This document shows, piece after piece, positions 8,534 through 16,969 of a stretch of 64,000 bases of DNA. Every line of letters starts with the position of its first letter. The stretch's first letter is position 1. The DNA comes from Oscillospiraceae bacterium NTUH-002-81 (GTDB taxonomy: Bacteria > Bacillota > Clostridia > Lachnospirales > Lachnospiraceae): NCBI GenBank assembly GCA_032620915.1, contig CP136052.1, positions 1,154,501 through 1,218,500 on the forward strand. The letters are read 5' to 3'. The notes beneath the pieces are model-generated. The model had not been told where the DNA came from. It ran no database searches and saw nothing but the letters and a program-made list of their open reading frames with translations. Both the position numbers and the translations under genes were made by a program.

Positions 8534-9163
8534 ATGAACAACTTTGTGGTAGCGATTACAAGAACGTGCGGAAGCGGCGGTATGAGCATCGGCCAGCTGC
8601 TTGCGGACCATTATGGCGTGAATATTTATGACCGGAAGCTTCTGCAGCTTGCTTCAGAGGACAGCGGCATCAGTGAGGAGCTGTTTGCCAGCGCGGATGA
8701 GAATGTGAAGAAGAGCATGCTGTACAAGGTTTCCAGAAAGGTATATACCGGTGAGATCATTCCTCCGGAGAGTGAGAACTTCACATCGAACCAGAATCTG
8801 TTTGCGTTCCAGGCCAAGGTGCTCAAGGAGCTGGCAGAGCGGGAGTCCTATGTGGTGATCGGCCGTGCAGCCGACTATGTGCTGAAGGATTTCCACAACC
8901 TGATCCGTGTGTATATCCATGCACCGAAGGATATCTGCATCGAGCGGGAGATGAAGCGCCAGGGCATCACCGAGCATGAGGCATCCGCCTATGTGGAGAA
9001 GATGGACAATTACCGGGAGGCATACTATACCTACCACACCGGCCATGTGTGGAGAGATGCCAACAACTATGATCTGTGCCTGGATACATCCAAGTTTACC
9101 TATGAGGAATCTGCGGAGATCATCAAGAGCCTGATCCGCATCCATGCCGGAATTGACAAGTAA
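8534..9163 (+). CDS. Cytidylate kinase-like family protein
   Basis: 209 residues, PF13189 type. The N-terminus VAITRTCGSGGMSIGQLLA resembles a P-loop but lacks the full GxxGxGK(S/T) signature, as is usual in this family. Other recognisable parts are IYDRKLLQLAS and VVIGRAADYVL, which match the family, and an AAA-kinase-like LID (APKDICIEREMKRQG). Annotated members are called cytidylate kinase-like without a proven substrate; the true cmk is a different gene. AAGGAGG lies ten bases before the ATG. It stands alone between a tRNA terminator and a convergent protease gene. Confidence 0.8.
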   Translation: MNNFVVAITRTCGSGGMSIGQLLADHYGVNIYDRKLLQLASEDSGISEELFASADENVKKSMLYKVSRKVYTGEIIPPESENFTSNQNLFAFQAKVLKELAERESYVVIGRAADYVLKDFHNLIRVYIHAPKDICIEREMKRQGITEHEASAYVEKMDNYREAYYTYHTGHVWRDANNYDLCLDTSKFTYEESAEIIKSLIRIHAGIDK

Positions 9164-9191
9164 AAGGCGAAGTAATCCATACAGCAAAAGC

Positions 9192-9228
9192 AGAGACGGG
9201 AGTGAGAGGCATTCCCGTCTCTTTTTTT
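9192..9228 (+). terminator. Terminator between convergent genes
   Basis: Perfect 10-base stem AGAGACGGGA / TCCCGTCTCT with a 12-base loop and a run of seven T. It serves the kinase-like gene; its T-run touches the 3' end of the opposing protease gene. Confidence 0.85.
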
Positions 9229-10957
9229 AAAACAATGTGGAAAATGTATGGTACAGGTTAAGAATGCCGTAGCCCCATTCCCGGTTGGGATAGGTAAGAT
9301 CTGTGGAGCGTCTGGCACTGCGGATGAAGAAATTTTTGACGCCCAGGCCGTTGAGGGAGGGGGCATTTTGCCGGATGATGGCCCACTCGAAAAACAGGGC
9401 GGCAGCCCCGGCTCCGTGGGCGGCGGCCAGACTGGTGCCGGAGCGCTCCTGGAACCTTCCGCCCGGCAGCGGTCCGATGAGTCCGACACCCGGTGCAGCC
9501 AGATCCGGCTTGATGGACATGATGGGGGTGAAGCCCCGGCTGGCTTCCAGGTAGAGACTGGAATTGCGGTAATCGTAAGCGGTGTAGGTGATGGACGACA
9601 GGGAACTGCCCGGGCTGGCGACGGTCTGCAGCGGTGTGGAGCGCAGAAAATAGGTGTTTTCCCGGACAAGCCCCCGGGCGGGCAGCCACAGGTCATAAAA
9701 CACCTCCGCCTGGGTGTCGGTGGTGACAGTGATCCGCCAAAGACCGGACTCGGGGGTAAGAAATCGGAGAAAGAGCATCTGGGCGCCGGACTGGGGATCC
9801 AGCGGGATCGTGGTGACGTAGATGGCAGACTGGGTGAAAATGTAACGGATGGTGGTGGAGGACTGGAACCGGGACGGGGTGATGCGGGCAGACTCACCGG
9901 AGGGGGACTGCAGGGTGACCTGATACGGGGCGAGGGAGCGGCCCCACAGCTCCATGGAAAATCCGGTCTCACCCTCTGCCACCCGAAGCTCGGCGATATC
10001 CTCTTTCTTCTCCGGCGTGTGGACGCCCCGGTAATGATGCCGGGCGTTCCCTTCGTTTCCGGCGGCGATGGAGATACACACGGCAAACTGCCGGGCGATC
10101 CGGTCGGCGTACTGGGACAGGGGACTGGTACCGCTGTGACTTCCCAGGCTGGTGCCAAGGCCGATGCACAGGCTGACCGGCAGGGTATCCATCTGGCCGG
10201 AGCAGGAAAGTACAAAGGAAATGGCCAGCATGATATCGTCCTCCTGATAGACATCGGCATCCGCAGGCAGAAGAAACAGCTCCCGCAGGTATTGTTTGGC
10301 CGTTTTGAGCCGGACAACGATCAGAGAAGCATCCGGTGCCACACCCCGGAAATTGTCGGTGCTGCTTTCTTTTCCGGCGGCGATGCCGGCTAGAAAGGTG
10401 CCGTGTCCGGTGGGATCTGCGGAGGGCACAACAGAGAGGGGATCCCCGGCTGTCAGCGCCCGGTTGATCTCTGCGGCGGAGAAAACCGCGCCGTAGGGGA
10501 CCGAAGGATATCTGGGATCTGCATGGGTTTCGGTCAGCGCCTGATCCCACAGCCAGGCAATCCGTGTCGTGCCGTCGCTGTTTCGGAACACCGGCAGAGT
10601 GTAGTCGATGCCGGAATCGATGATGGCAACCGCAGTGCCCCGGCCTGTCAGCGACAGATACGGATGGTTTGCCAGACGGGTAATGCCGGAGCTGTCAAGG
10701 CTTGGCAGATCCATGGCCGTATAGCATTTGGGAATGGCACTGTAATCGGAGGCGGAAACGGTGTCCGGCATCAGGTAGGTGCGGGGCACGTAGAGTACGG
10801 CGTACCGGTCATCAATGACAGAGATGGCATGGGGTATGGAAGGGGCGGGGAGCCGGTCGGGGGTGTTGCGGTATTCTATGATAAAGTCTGCATAATTTTC
10901 ATCCTGGGCCGGGGGAAGAGATGGGGTGTCTGTGAAGGAAGAAAATGCGTCTGGCAT
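9227..10957 (-). CDS. S8 family peptidase, Csp-like subtilase
   Basis: 576 residues. The catalytic triad of subtilases is intact: Asp114 in AIIDSGIDYT, His185 in GHGTFLAGIAAG and Ser509 in SGTSLAAAHG. No signal peptide is visible, and there is a long insert between the Asn (IAAGNEGNARHH) and Ser motifs holding a beta-rich domain of roughly 170 residues. This architecture matches the clostridial Csp proteases, some of which activate the spore cortex hydrolase SleC during germination; many Lachnospiraceae carry several paralogues of unknown target. The gene faces left, away from an amino-acid transporter, and a repeat element lies 40 bases upstream of its start. Confidence 0.85.
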   Translation of the reverse strand: MPDAFSSFTDTPSLPPAQDENYADFIIEYRNTPDRLPAPSIPHAISVIDDRYAVLYVPRTYLMPDTVSASDYSAIPKCYTAMDLPSLDSSGITRLANHPYLSLTGRGTAVAIIDSGIDYTLPVFRNSDGTTRIAWLWDQALTETHADPRYPSVPYGAVFSAAEINRALTAGDPLSVVPSADPTGHGTFLAGIAAGKESSTDNFRGVAPDASLIVVRLKTAKQYLRELFLLPADADVYQEDDIMLAISFVLSCSGQMDTLPVSLCIGLGTSLGSHSGTSPLSQYADRIARQFAVCISIAAGNEGNARHHYRGVHTPEKKEDIAELRVAEGETGFSMELWGRSLAPYQVTLQSPSGESARITPSRFQSSTTIRYIFTQSAIYVTTIPLDPQSGAQMLFLRFLTPESGLWRITVTTDTQAEVFYDLWLPARGLVRENTYFLRSTPLQTVASPGSSLSSITYTAYDYRNSSLYLEASRGFTPIMSIKPDLAAPGVGLIGPLPGGRFQERSGTSLAAAHGAGAAALFFEWAIIRQNAPSLNGLGVKNFFIRSARRSTDLTYPNREWGYGILNLYHTFSTLF

Positions 10958-10996
10958 GGGTATTTTCCTGATTTATACATTTTTTATAAATATATG

Positions 10997-11156
10997 CACA
11001 GTTCATTCACATCATTCACAAAAACGCATCTGCGATGCTTTCCGCTACTGCGCAGCTCATTTTTGCTCATAAGAAGGCGCTCCCTACAAAGATTTTCACA
11101 GACAGATTTTCATGCGAACCTGAAATCTGCCTGCATAAATCTTTGTGTGAACTGTG
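10997..11156 (+). repeat. Dispersed structured repeat, family R1, copy 1
   Basis: 160 bases bounded by CACAGTTCA and its exact inverse TGAACTGTG. The core (CGCATCTGCGATGCTTTCCG, then GCGCAGCTCATTTTTGCTCA) matches the copies at 24373, 45022 and 48614. It fills most of the gap between two divergent genes; its right end is 15 bases before the -35 box of the amino-acid transporter promoter. Confidence 0.85.
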
Positions 11157-11170
11157 ATGTATAAAAATGC

Positions 11171-11199
11171 TTGATTTTTGTATAAAATGTGTTTATAAT
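11171..11199 (+). promoter_or_regulatory. Promoter of the amino-acid ABC importer
   Basis: TTGATT (11171-11176) and perfect TATAAT (11194-11199), 17-base spacer, about 50 bases before the start codon. Confidence 0.75.
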
Positions 11200-11250
11200 A
11201 AGAGAAACAGGATCCGGCGGGGGACGCCGGTTGAGAGAGGAGAGGTATAT

Positions 11251-12066
11251 ATGAAAAAGAAAGTAGTGGCACTGATGATGGCCTGTGCAGTTGCTGTATC
11301 TATGGCAGCCTGCGGACAGAAGGCAGCAGAGGATACAACTGCTGCAGAAGAGAAAGCAGATGAAACAGCGGATGCGACAGAAGAGACCGCCGATGACGCG
11401 GCAGCAGGCGGCACCCTGGTGATGGCAACCAATGCAGAGTTTCCGCCTTATGAATATCATGACGGCGGTGAGATCGTTGGTATCGATGCAGATATCGCAG
11501 CAGCCATCGCAGAGCAGTTAGGCATGGAGCTGAAGATTGAGGACATGGCATTTGATTCTATTATCATGGCAGTGAATTCCGGCAAAGCGGATGTGGGAAT
11601 TGCGGGCATGACTGTGACAGAGGATCGTCTGGAGAATGTAAATTTCTCTGATCCCTATGCAACTTCCTCTCAGGTGATCATTGTTACCGGGGACAGCGAG
11701 ATTGGTTCCAGTGACGATCTGTCCGGTAAGAAGATCGGTGTACAGCTGGGCACCACAGGCGACATCCTGGCAGATGATGTGGAAGGCGCAACCGTAGAGC
11801 GTTATAACAAGGGGTTTGAAGCTGTTCAGGCACTTTCCCAGGGAAAGATCGATGCGGTGATCATTGACCGTCAGCCGGCACAGGTGTTTGTGGATGAGAA
11901 CGAGGGACTGAAGATCCTGGATGAGGCATTCGCAGAGGAAGAGTATGCCATTGCCGTTGCCAAGGACAATACAGAGCTGCTTGACAAGGTGAACGCAGCA
12001 CTTGGTGAGTTGAAGGAATCCGGCAAGCTGGATGAGATCATCGGAAAGTACATCAGCGCAGAATAA
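11251..12066 (+). CDS. Amino-acid ABC transporter substrate-binding lipoprotein
   Basis: 271 residues. The N-terminus MKKKVVALMMACAVAVSMAAC is a lipoprotein signal with the lipidated Cys at about residue 21, followed by an acidic linker rich in Ala, Glu and Asp. The rest is a family-3 solute-binding protein (LVMATNAEFPPYEYHDGGE, VNSGKADVGIAGMTVTEDR, KIGVQLGTTGD, DRQPAQVFV), which binds polar amino acids outside the membrane. The start at 11251 has GAGAGGAGAGG upstream; 28 earlier in-frame codons are ignored. First gene of a three-gene importer. A hairpin without T-run follows, probably letting this gene be made in excess of the membrane parts. Confidence 0.92.
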   Translation: MKKKVVALMMACAVAVSMAACGQKAAEDTTAAEEKADETADATEETADDAAAGGTLVMATNAEFPPYEYHDGGEIVGIDADIAAAIAEQLGMELKIEDMAFDSIIMAVNSGKADVGIAGMTVTEDRLENVNFSDPYATSSQVIIVTGDSEIGSSDDLSGKKIGVQLGTTGDILADDVEGATVERYNKGFEAVQALSQGKIDAVIIDRQPAQVFVDENEGLKILDEAFAEEEYAIAVAKDNTELLDKVNAALGELKESGKLDEIIGKYISAE

Positions 12067-12084
12067 TCCATCGAAGAAGATATG

Positions 12085-12141
12085 CAGCCGACCCTCCACG
12101 CGTGACATCTGCATGTATGGCGCGTCCGGAGACGTCGGCTG
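12085..12141 (+). other. Intercistronic hairpin in the amino-acid importer operon
   Basis: CAGCCGAC (12085-12092) pairs with GTCGGCTG (12134-12141), and inside it ACGCG (12098-12102) with CGCGT (12121-12125). There is no T-run, so it is more likely an mRNA 3'-end protector for the binding-protein message than a full terminator. Confidence 0.6.
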
Positions 12142-12245
12142 TTCTGCTGTGTGGAAAAAGAGTCTGCGTGTGAAGAACAGATGCTTTTGTATGTAGCAGA
12201 GCAGTCGGTAGTAGACAGGAGAGAAAAAATAAGGGGGATGAGGGA

Positions 12246-12935
12246 ATGGAAGCTTTTCTGAATGCGTTTTACAAAAATTTCATCAAAGATGACCGATGGA
12301 AATATATCACCAATGGTCTGGGGGTGACCCTGAAGGTAACCTTTTTTGCCGTACTCATCGGTATTGTACTGGGATTTCTGGTGGGAATCATCCGTTCCAC
12401 CCATGAGCGGACGGGGAAATTCAGGTTGCTGAATGCCATCTGTAAGGTGTATCTGACTGTGATCCGGGGAACCCCGGTGGTGGTACAGCTGCTGATCATT
12501 TATTTCGTTATTTTTGCATCCACAGATGTGAGCAAGGTATTTGCGGCGATCATGGCTTTTGGTATCAACTCGGGCGCTTATGTGGCGGAGATCTGCCGAA
12601 GCGGTATCATGTCCATTGACATCGGGCAGCTGGAGGCCGGGAGAAGTCTGGGCTTTTCCTATGGCCGGACGATGTGGTATATCATTTTGCCCCAGGCGTT
12701 TAAAAATGTGCTGCCGGCACTGGGCAACGAGTTTATCGTGCTTTTGAAGGAAACATCTGTGGCCGGATATATTGCCCTGGAGGATCTGACCAAAGGCGGC
12801 GATATCATCCGCAGCCGTACCTATGATGCGTTTTTCCCGCTGATGGCGGTTGCTGCCATTTATCTGATCATGGTGGTAGTATTCAGCCACTTTGTGACGC
12901 TGCTGGAGAGGAGGCTGAAGAAGAGTGAGCGATAA
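12246..12935 (+). CDS. Amino-acid ABC transporter permease (HisM/GlnP type)
   Basis: 229 residues with about five membrane segments. The sequence [18 protein letters not shown] and the EAA loop ([34 protein letters not shown], read in two parts) are diagnostic for the polar amino-acid permease family (HEQRO type); [11 protein letters not shown] is another family motif. It would form a homodimeric channel with the ATPase encoded next, whose GTG start overlaps its end by 11 bases. It lies 179 bases after the binding-protein gene, separated by a hairpin. Confidence 0.92.
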   Translation: MEAFLNAFYKNFIKDDRWKYITNGLGVTLKVTFFAVLIGIVLGFLVGIIRSTHERTGKFRLLNAICKVYLTVIRGTPVVVQLLIIYFVIFASTDVSKVFAAIMAFGINSGAYVAEICRSGIMSIDIGQLEAGRSLGFSYGRTMWYIILPQAFKNVLPALGNEFIVLLKETSVAGYIALEDLTKGGDIIRSRTYDAFFPLMAVAAIYLIMVVVFSHFVTLLERRLKKSER

Positions 12936-13671
12936 GTATAACGGACCGCTGATCCGGGCGGTAAATGTAAAGAAAAATTTCGGCGACCAGGAGGTGCTCA
13001 AGGGCATCGATCTGGAGGTCAATGAAGGGGACGTGGTGGTGATCATCGGGCCGTCCGGCTCCGGTAAAAGTACCTTTCTGCGCTGCCTGAACCTGCTGGA
13101 GGTTCCTACGGATGGCCATATTTTATTTGAAGGAACGGATATTACAGACAAGAAAGTAAATATCGACCTGCACCGGCAGAAGGTGGGCATGGTGTTCCAG
13201 CATTTCAATCTGTTCCCCCATATGAACGTGATGAAAAATCTGACCTTGGGCCCCATCAAGCTGCAGGGCAAGAAGCCGGAGGAGGCAGAGAAGGAAGCCA
13301 TGGAGCTTTTGAAGCTGGTAGGTCTTGCGGACCGGGCGGATGCATATCCCAACCAGCTGTCCGGTGGACAGAAGCAGCGAATCGCTATCGTCCGGGCGCT
13401 GTGCATGAAGCCGGAGGTGCTGTTGTTCGATGAGCCCACCTCGGCGCTGGATCCGGAGATGGTAGGCGAGGTGCTGAACGTGATGCGGGATCTGGCCAGA
13501 AGCGGCATGACGATGATCGTGGTCACCCATGAGATGGGATTTGCCAGAGAGGTGGCAAACCGGGTCGTATTCATGGACGAGGGAATTCTCATGGAAGAAA
13601 ATACACCGGAAGAATTTTTCAGCCATCCGAAAAATGAGCGGCTGCAGTCGTTTTTAAGCAAGGTGTTATAA
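12925..13671 (+). CDS. Amino-acid ABC transporter ATP-binding protein (GlnQ type)
   Basis: 248 residues, GTG start inside the end of the permease gene. Walker A GPSGSGKS, signature LSGGQKQR, Walker [15 protein letters not shown] and switch VVTHEMGFA are intact, and [13 protein letters not shown] is the Q-loop wording of the polar amino-acid class. It powers import with the permease and lipoprotein upstream. The exact amino acid (Gln, Glu, Cys, Arg) cannot be read from the sequence. A terminator follows directly. Confidence 0.93.
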   Translation: MSDKYNGPLIRAVNVKKNFGDQEVLKGIDLEVNEGDVVVIIGPSGSGKSTFLRCLNLLEVPTDGHILFEGTDITDKKVNIDLHRQKVGMVFQHFNLFPHMNVMKNLTLGPIKLQGKKPEEAEKEAMELLKLVGLADRADAYPNQLSGGQKQRIAIVRALCMKPEVLLFDEPTSALDPEMVGEVLNVMRDLARSGMTMIVVTHEMGFAREVANRVVFMDEGILMEENTPEEFFSHPKNERLQSFLSKVL

Positions 13672-13682
13672 TAACAAAAAAG

Positions 13683-13712
13683 TGGGGCGGGAATCGGTTG
13701 ATTCCTGCCCCA
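13683..13712. terminator. Hairpin terminator between glnQ-type gene and cspA
   Basis: TGGGGCGGGAATC and GATTCCTGCCCCA form a 13-base stem (one G-T pair) with a GGTT loop. A-rich sequence on the left and T-rich sequence on the right allow use from both strands by the two convergent genes. Confidence 0.8.
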
Positions 13713-13740
13713 ATCTTATCTTTGGAAATGTGTGCAGTGA

Positions 13741-13944
13741 TTAGCAAACAACAACGTTGACTGCCTGCATGCCCTTCTGTCCTTCGGCGAGATCGAAGGT
13801 TACCTGCTGACCCTCTTCCAGAGTCTTAAATCCGTTGGCAACGATGCCGGAAAAGTGAACGAATACTTCCTGGCCGTTCTCGGAATCGGTGATGAAGCCA
13901 TAGCCTTTAGTTGCGTTGAACCATTTCACTGTACCTTTATTCAT
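13741..13944 (-). CDS. Cold-shock protein, CspA family
   Basis: 67 residues, the full length of a single cold-shock domain. RNA-binding motifs RNP1 (KGYGFIT) and RNP2 (VFVHF) are both present in the order expected. It would act as an RNA chaperone in the cytoplasm. AAAGGAGGT lies upstream of the ATG. The predicted promoter is 140-170 bases away, giving a long untranslated leader like those that control csp genes elsewhere by refolding with temperature; regulation here is inferred from that. Confidence 0.93.
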   Translation of the reverse strand: MNKGTVKWFNATKGYGFITDSENGQEVFVHFSGIVANGFKTLEEGQQVTFDLAEGQKGMQAVNVVVC

Positions 13945-14084
13945 AGTAAAGATACCTCCTTTGATAAATTTAATGCGTATTTCAAGTAGGACTGAAAAAG
14001 AAAAAACGCATATAAGTAGGTCACGAATTAATTACTGACTTACATAATATGCGCATCAAAATCAACTGCTAAAATACTAACCTA

Positions 14085-14113
14085 AAGATAGCATATGCAA
14101 AAGACAGCGTCAA
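14085..14113 (-). promoter_or_regulatory. Promoter of the cold-shock gene with long leader
   Basis: On the minus strand TTGACG (14108-14113) and TATCTT (14085-14090), 17-base spacer. The leader to the start codon at 13944 is about 130 bases. Confidence 0.65.
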
Positions 14114-14153
14114 GAACAAATGAAAATAATTTGTGAATTTTTAGATTTATCCA

Positions 14154-14182
14154 TTGAAAGAACACGGGGTTAAAGTTATAAT
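14154..14182 (+). promoter_or_regulatory. Promoter of the NlpC/P60 hydrolase gene
   Basis: TTGAAA (14154-14159) and TATAAT (14177-14182), 17-base spacer, about 38 bases upstream of the ATG. Confidence 0.75.
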
Positions 14183-14219
14183 AATAGGACATGAAAATTT
14201 AAAACAAAGGGTGGAATGC

Positions 14220-15362
14220 ATGAAGAAAAGAATCCGTCTGCTGGCAGCGGCCCTGGCAGCATCTATGATGATACAGACACCGGTGTATGCGTCCAGCGTC
14301 AAGGATATGCAGAATCAGAAAAATAAGACGCAGCAGGAATTGAATAAAGTCAACGAGAATATTTCCAATCTGCAGAAGAATTCCCGGCAGACCCAGAATG
14401 AGATCAATGAACTGGACTCCGAGCTGGTCTCTCTTCTGGCAGATCTGGATATTCTGGAACAGGATATTACGAATAAAGAAGCGGAGATCGAACAGGCACA
14501 GAAGGATTATGATGCGGCCAAGGCACAGGAAGACAAGCAGTACGAGGATATGAAGCTCCGGATCCAGTACATGTATGAGAAGGGCGAGACGAGTTACGTG
14601 GAGCTTCTGCTTCAGGCGCAGAGTATTGCAGACTGGATCAACAAGGCTGATTATGCCCAGCAGGTATACTCCTATGACCGGGATATGCTCATCAATTATC
14701 AGGCAATCCGGCAGCAGGTGGCTGATCTGCAGGTACAGCTGGATGAGGATAAGGAAGAACTGCTGGAGATTGAGGCCAGCTACAAAGAGCAGCAGGCGTC
14801 CCTGGAGGCGATGATTGCAGAGAAGAAGAAGAAGGTGGCCAACTTTGAAAGCCAGCTGGCCAATGCCAAGAAGGAAGCAGCCAATTTAAAGAAGAAGATC
14901 GAGACGCAGAACAGTGAGATCAAGAAGGCGCAGGCGAAGGCAGCCGCCTCTACCACCAAAAGCGGCAGCTCTTCTTCGGGTTCCGGTTCTGTCAGCATTG
15001 GCAGCGGCGGAGGCGGCAGCGCTGCCGGAAACAGCATTGCCGGCTATGCCTGCCAGTTTGTGGGTAATCCATATGTATGGGGCGGTACCAGCCTGACCAA
15101 CGGTGCAGACTGCTCCGGCTTTACCATGTCGGTATTTGCCCATTTCGGCATTTCCCTGCCCCACTCCTCGGGCGGTCAGGCTTCCGGCGGAAGGTCCGTG
15201 TCCTATGCGGATGCACAGCCCGGTGATATCATCTGTTATCCCGGCCATGTGGCGATCTATCTGGGCGGCGGGCGGATCGTTCACGCCAGCACGGCCAAGA
15301 CAGGGATCAAATACGGCAATGCGACCTACCGTACCATTACAGCCATCAAGAGATACTACTAA
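14220..15362 (+). CDS. Secreted coiled-coil NlpC/P60 (C40) cell-wall hydrolase
   Basis: 380 residues. A signal peptide (MKKRIRLLAAALAASMMIQT, cleavage probably after VYA) is followed by a long coiled coil (about residues 30-240, rich in Gln, Glu and Lys), a Ser/Gly linker and a C-terminal NlpC/P60 domain. The catalytic Cys is in GADCSGFTMSV and the His in GHVAIYLGGGRIVHAS. Such proteins cut peptide stems of peptidoglycan, often at the division site; the coiled coil resembles the PcsB-type regulatory arm that interacts with FtsEX. The start at 14220 follows AAAGGGTGG; the open frame upstream overlaps the promoter and is not used. Own promoter and terminator. Confidence 0.88.
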   Translation: MKKRIRLLAAALAASMMIQTPVYASSVKDMQNQKNKTQQELNKVNENISNLQKNSRQTQNEINELDSELVSLLADLDILEQDITNKEAEIEQAQKDYDAAKAQEDKQYEDMKLRIQYMYEKGETSYVELLLQAQSIADWINKADYAQQVYSYDRDMLINYQAIRQQVADLQVQLDEDKEELLEIEASYKEQQASLEAMIAEKKKKVANFESQLANAKKEAANLKKKIETQNSEIKKAQAKAAASTTKSGSSSSGSGSVSIGSGGGGSAAGNSIAGYACQFVGNPYVWGGTSLTNGADCSGFTMSVFAHFGISLPHSSGGQASGGRSVSYADAQPGDIICYPGHVAIYLGGGRIVHASTAKTGIKYGNATYRTITAIKRYY

Positions 15363-15384
15363 AACTTCCGGTGTCAGAAAAAAG

Positions 15385-15428
15385 AAAGAAGAAAAGGCCC
15401 TGATGAGCAGGAACCTTTTCTTCTTTTT
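15385..15428 (+). terminator. Terminator after the NlpC/P60 gene
   Basis: AAGAAGAAAAGG pairs with CCTTTTCTTCTT, then further T. The A-rich left arm also makes it usable for the convergent recombinase-like gene. Confidence 0.75.
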
Positions 15429-15465
15429 AAAATCAGGATGTTCTGTCTGTCGGAGCAAAGATCGC

Positions 15466-15852
15466 TTATCTGGTTTCTTTGCTGCTGTCTCGGGCAGCCA
15501 GCAGGATGTCCATGAGACTTTTGTCGGAGGGTGCTTCTGCACTCAGGAACCGGACCCCGTGTGCCGGGAAGATTTCCTCGATGTATGTGGTGCTCACAGA
15601 GGAACGGCGGCAGATGCGGGAGGCATCCTGTGCGATGACCGCCTCAATGAGACCGTTTTCCATATCGGCCATCAGCTCGTTGAAGGCCGGGCGGTCCATG
15701 GTAAGGCCGCTGACACCGCTGTCCACATAGAAGCGGGTGTTGGAAAGACCGTTGTCGCAGGCAGTCTGAAGAAGCAGGGCTTTCTGCTCCTCAATGATCT
15801 CGGGAACATCGCCGTAGGCGAACCGACAGTAAAGGGCTGTGATTTTATCCAT
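15466..15852 (-). CDS. Short serine-recombinase-like protein, catalytic serine missing
   Basis: 128 residues covering only the resolvase N-terminal catalytic domain (PF00239). The N-terminus ITALYCRFAYGD aligns with the usual YxRxS start of serine recombinases, but the nucleophile position reads Ala, not Ser. The segments FYVDSGVSGLTMDRPAFNEL and IAQDASRICRRS correspond to the D-G-S-G and the conserved D-x-S-R helix. No DNA-binding C-terminal domain follows. It is therefore either a decayed recombinase or a stable protein that uses the fold for something else; the intact frame and clean terminator argue against recent decay. Start supported by AACGAGGT upstream. Confidence 0.75.
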   Translation of the reverse strand: MDKITALYCRFAYGDVPEIIEEQKALLLQTACDNGLSNTRFYVDSGVSGLTMDRPAFNELMADMENGLIEAVIAQDASRICRRSSVSTTYIEEIFPAHGVRFLSAEAPSDKSLMDILLAARDSSKETR

Positions 15853-15935
15853 TGATCTGTACCTCGTTTCATATTGTATTTATATATTTTAATCAAAAGA
15901 TACACAGTTGGCAAGAGAAAGGATGAAATGCATTT

Positions 15936-16859
15936 ATGCATGCGATATTCAGCTATACGACAGACCAGTGGCTGTTGTTTTTCTTTATTTATTGTTTTTT
16001 CGGATGGATTTTTGAGAGTACATATGTATCCCTGTGTAAGCACCGGTTTGTCAACCGCGGTTTCATGAGGGGGCCGTTCCTGCCGTTGTACGGGAGTGGC
16101 GCGATCCTTATGCTGTTCGTGTCTATTCCGGTGGAAAATCATCTGGTGCTCGTTTATCTGGCCGGCTGTATTGCGGCTACAGCGCTGGAATATGTCACCG
16201 GCGTGTGCATGGAGAAGCTGTTCAAGGTGCGTTACTGGGACTACAGCAAGCAGAAATTCAACTACAAAGGACAGATCTGTCTGTCCTCCACACTGGCCTG
16301 GGGCGGTCTGACCATTTTTCTTTTGAAGGTCATTCATCCGCCCATTGAACGGTTTGTGCTGGGGCTGAATGAACAGCTGGTGTCGGTGGTGACCCATGTG
16401 CTGACGGCACTGGTGGGAGTAGATATGGCACTTTCCTTCAAGGCAGCCCTGGATGTCCGGGATGTACTGGTGAAGCTTACTGCGTTGAAGGGAGATCTGG
16501 ACAATCTGCAGAACCGGGCCAATGTGATCGTGGCTTTCGCCCAGGCAGACATGCTGGAGAAGAAGGAAGAACTGGAAAAACGGCTGGAAGGGCCGCTGGC
16601 AAGACTGGAAAGTACCGTCAGCCGTCTGGAGGCCCAGAAGGAAAAGCTGGGCGAGAAGCTGCCTGAGTTCGAGGGGCTGAAGACGAGAGTGGCTGTGACC
16701 CGGGAGAGACTGACCCAGGTGAAGAAGAACGGCCTGGATTTCTACGGCAGAAGCCTGTTGAAGAGCAGCCCGTCTGCCACCTCTGAGGAGTTTAAGGAAG
16801 CGCTGAAGATGCTGAAGGAAAGCCTGGAGGAACGGAAGCGCAAGGATCAAAAGGAATAA
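15936..16859 (+). CDS. CmpB-like membrane protein (PF06541) with coiled-coil tail
   Basis: 307 residues. The first 150 hold four or five membrane segments with the family pattern FFGWIFESTYVS, GFMRGPFLPLYGSGA and WDYSKQKFNYKGQICLSST, which matches PF06541, annotated as a putative ABC-transporter type IV permease. Residues 170-307 form a long charged coiled coil in the cytoplasm. Function is unproven; I see no ATPase gene beside it, so the permease label should be treated with care. No strong Shine-Dalgarno site precedes the ATG at 15936; AGAAAGGATG lies about 15 bases upstream. It is divergent from the recombinase-like gene. Confidence 0.75.
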   Translation: MHAIFSYTTDQWLLFFFIYCFFGWIFESTYVSLCKHRFVNRGFMRGPFLPLYGSGAILMLFVSIPVENHLVLVYLAGCIAATALEYVTGVCMEKLFKVRYWDYSKQKFNYKGQICLSSTLAWGGLTIFLLKVIHPPIERFVLGLNEQLVSVVTHVLTALVGVDMALSFKAALDVRDVLVKLTALKGDLDNLQNRANVIVAFAQADMLEKKEELEKRLEGPLARLESTVSRLEAQKEKLGEKLPEFEGLKTRVAVTRERLTQVKKNGLDFYGRSLLKSSPSATSEEFKEALKMLKESLEERKRKDQKE

Positions 16860-16969
16860 CACTGCTGGAAAAGGTGGCAGCGGAAACCAATACATAGAAT
16901 GAAGAAAATACTGACACAGGAGGAACCGGAAAAGGCTGTGCAGAAAAGAACAGGACGGAGAGAAGAAGC

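Noticed and set aside
9100..10317. 405-codon minus-strand frame rich in Pro and Ser
   Set aside because: Alternative frame of the subtilase gene; composition typical of a shadow.
11871..13661. 596-codon open frame on the minus strand
   Set aside because: It lies wholly opposite the amino-acid ABC importer genes, whose motifs are clear; its own translation is low-complexity and matches no family.
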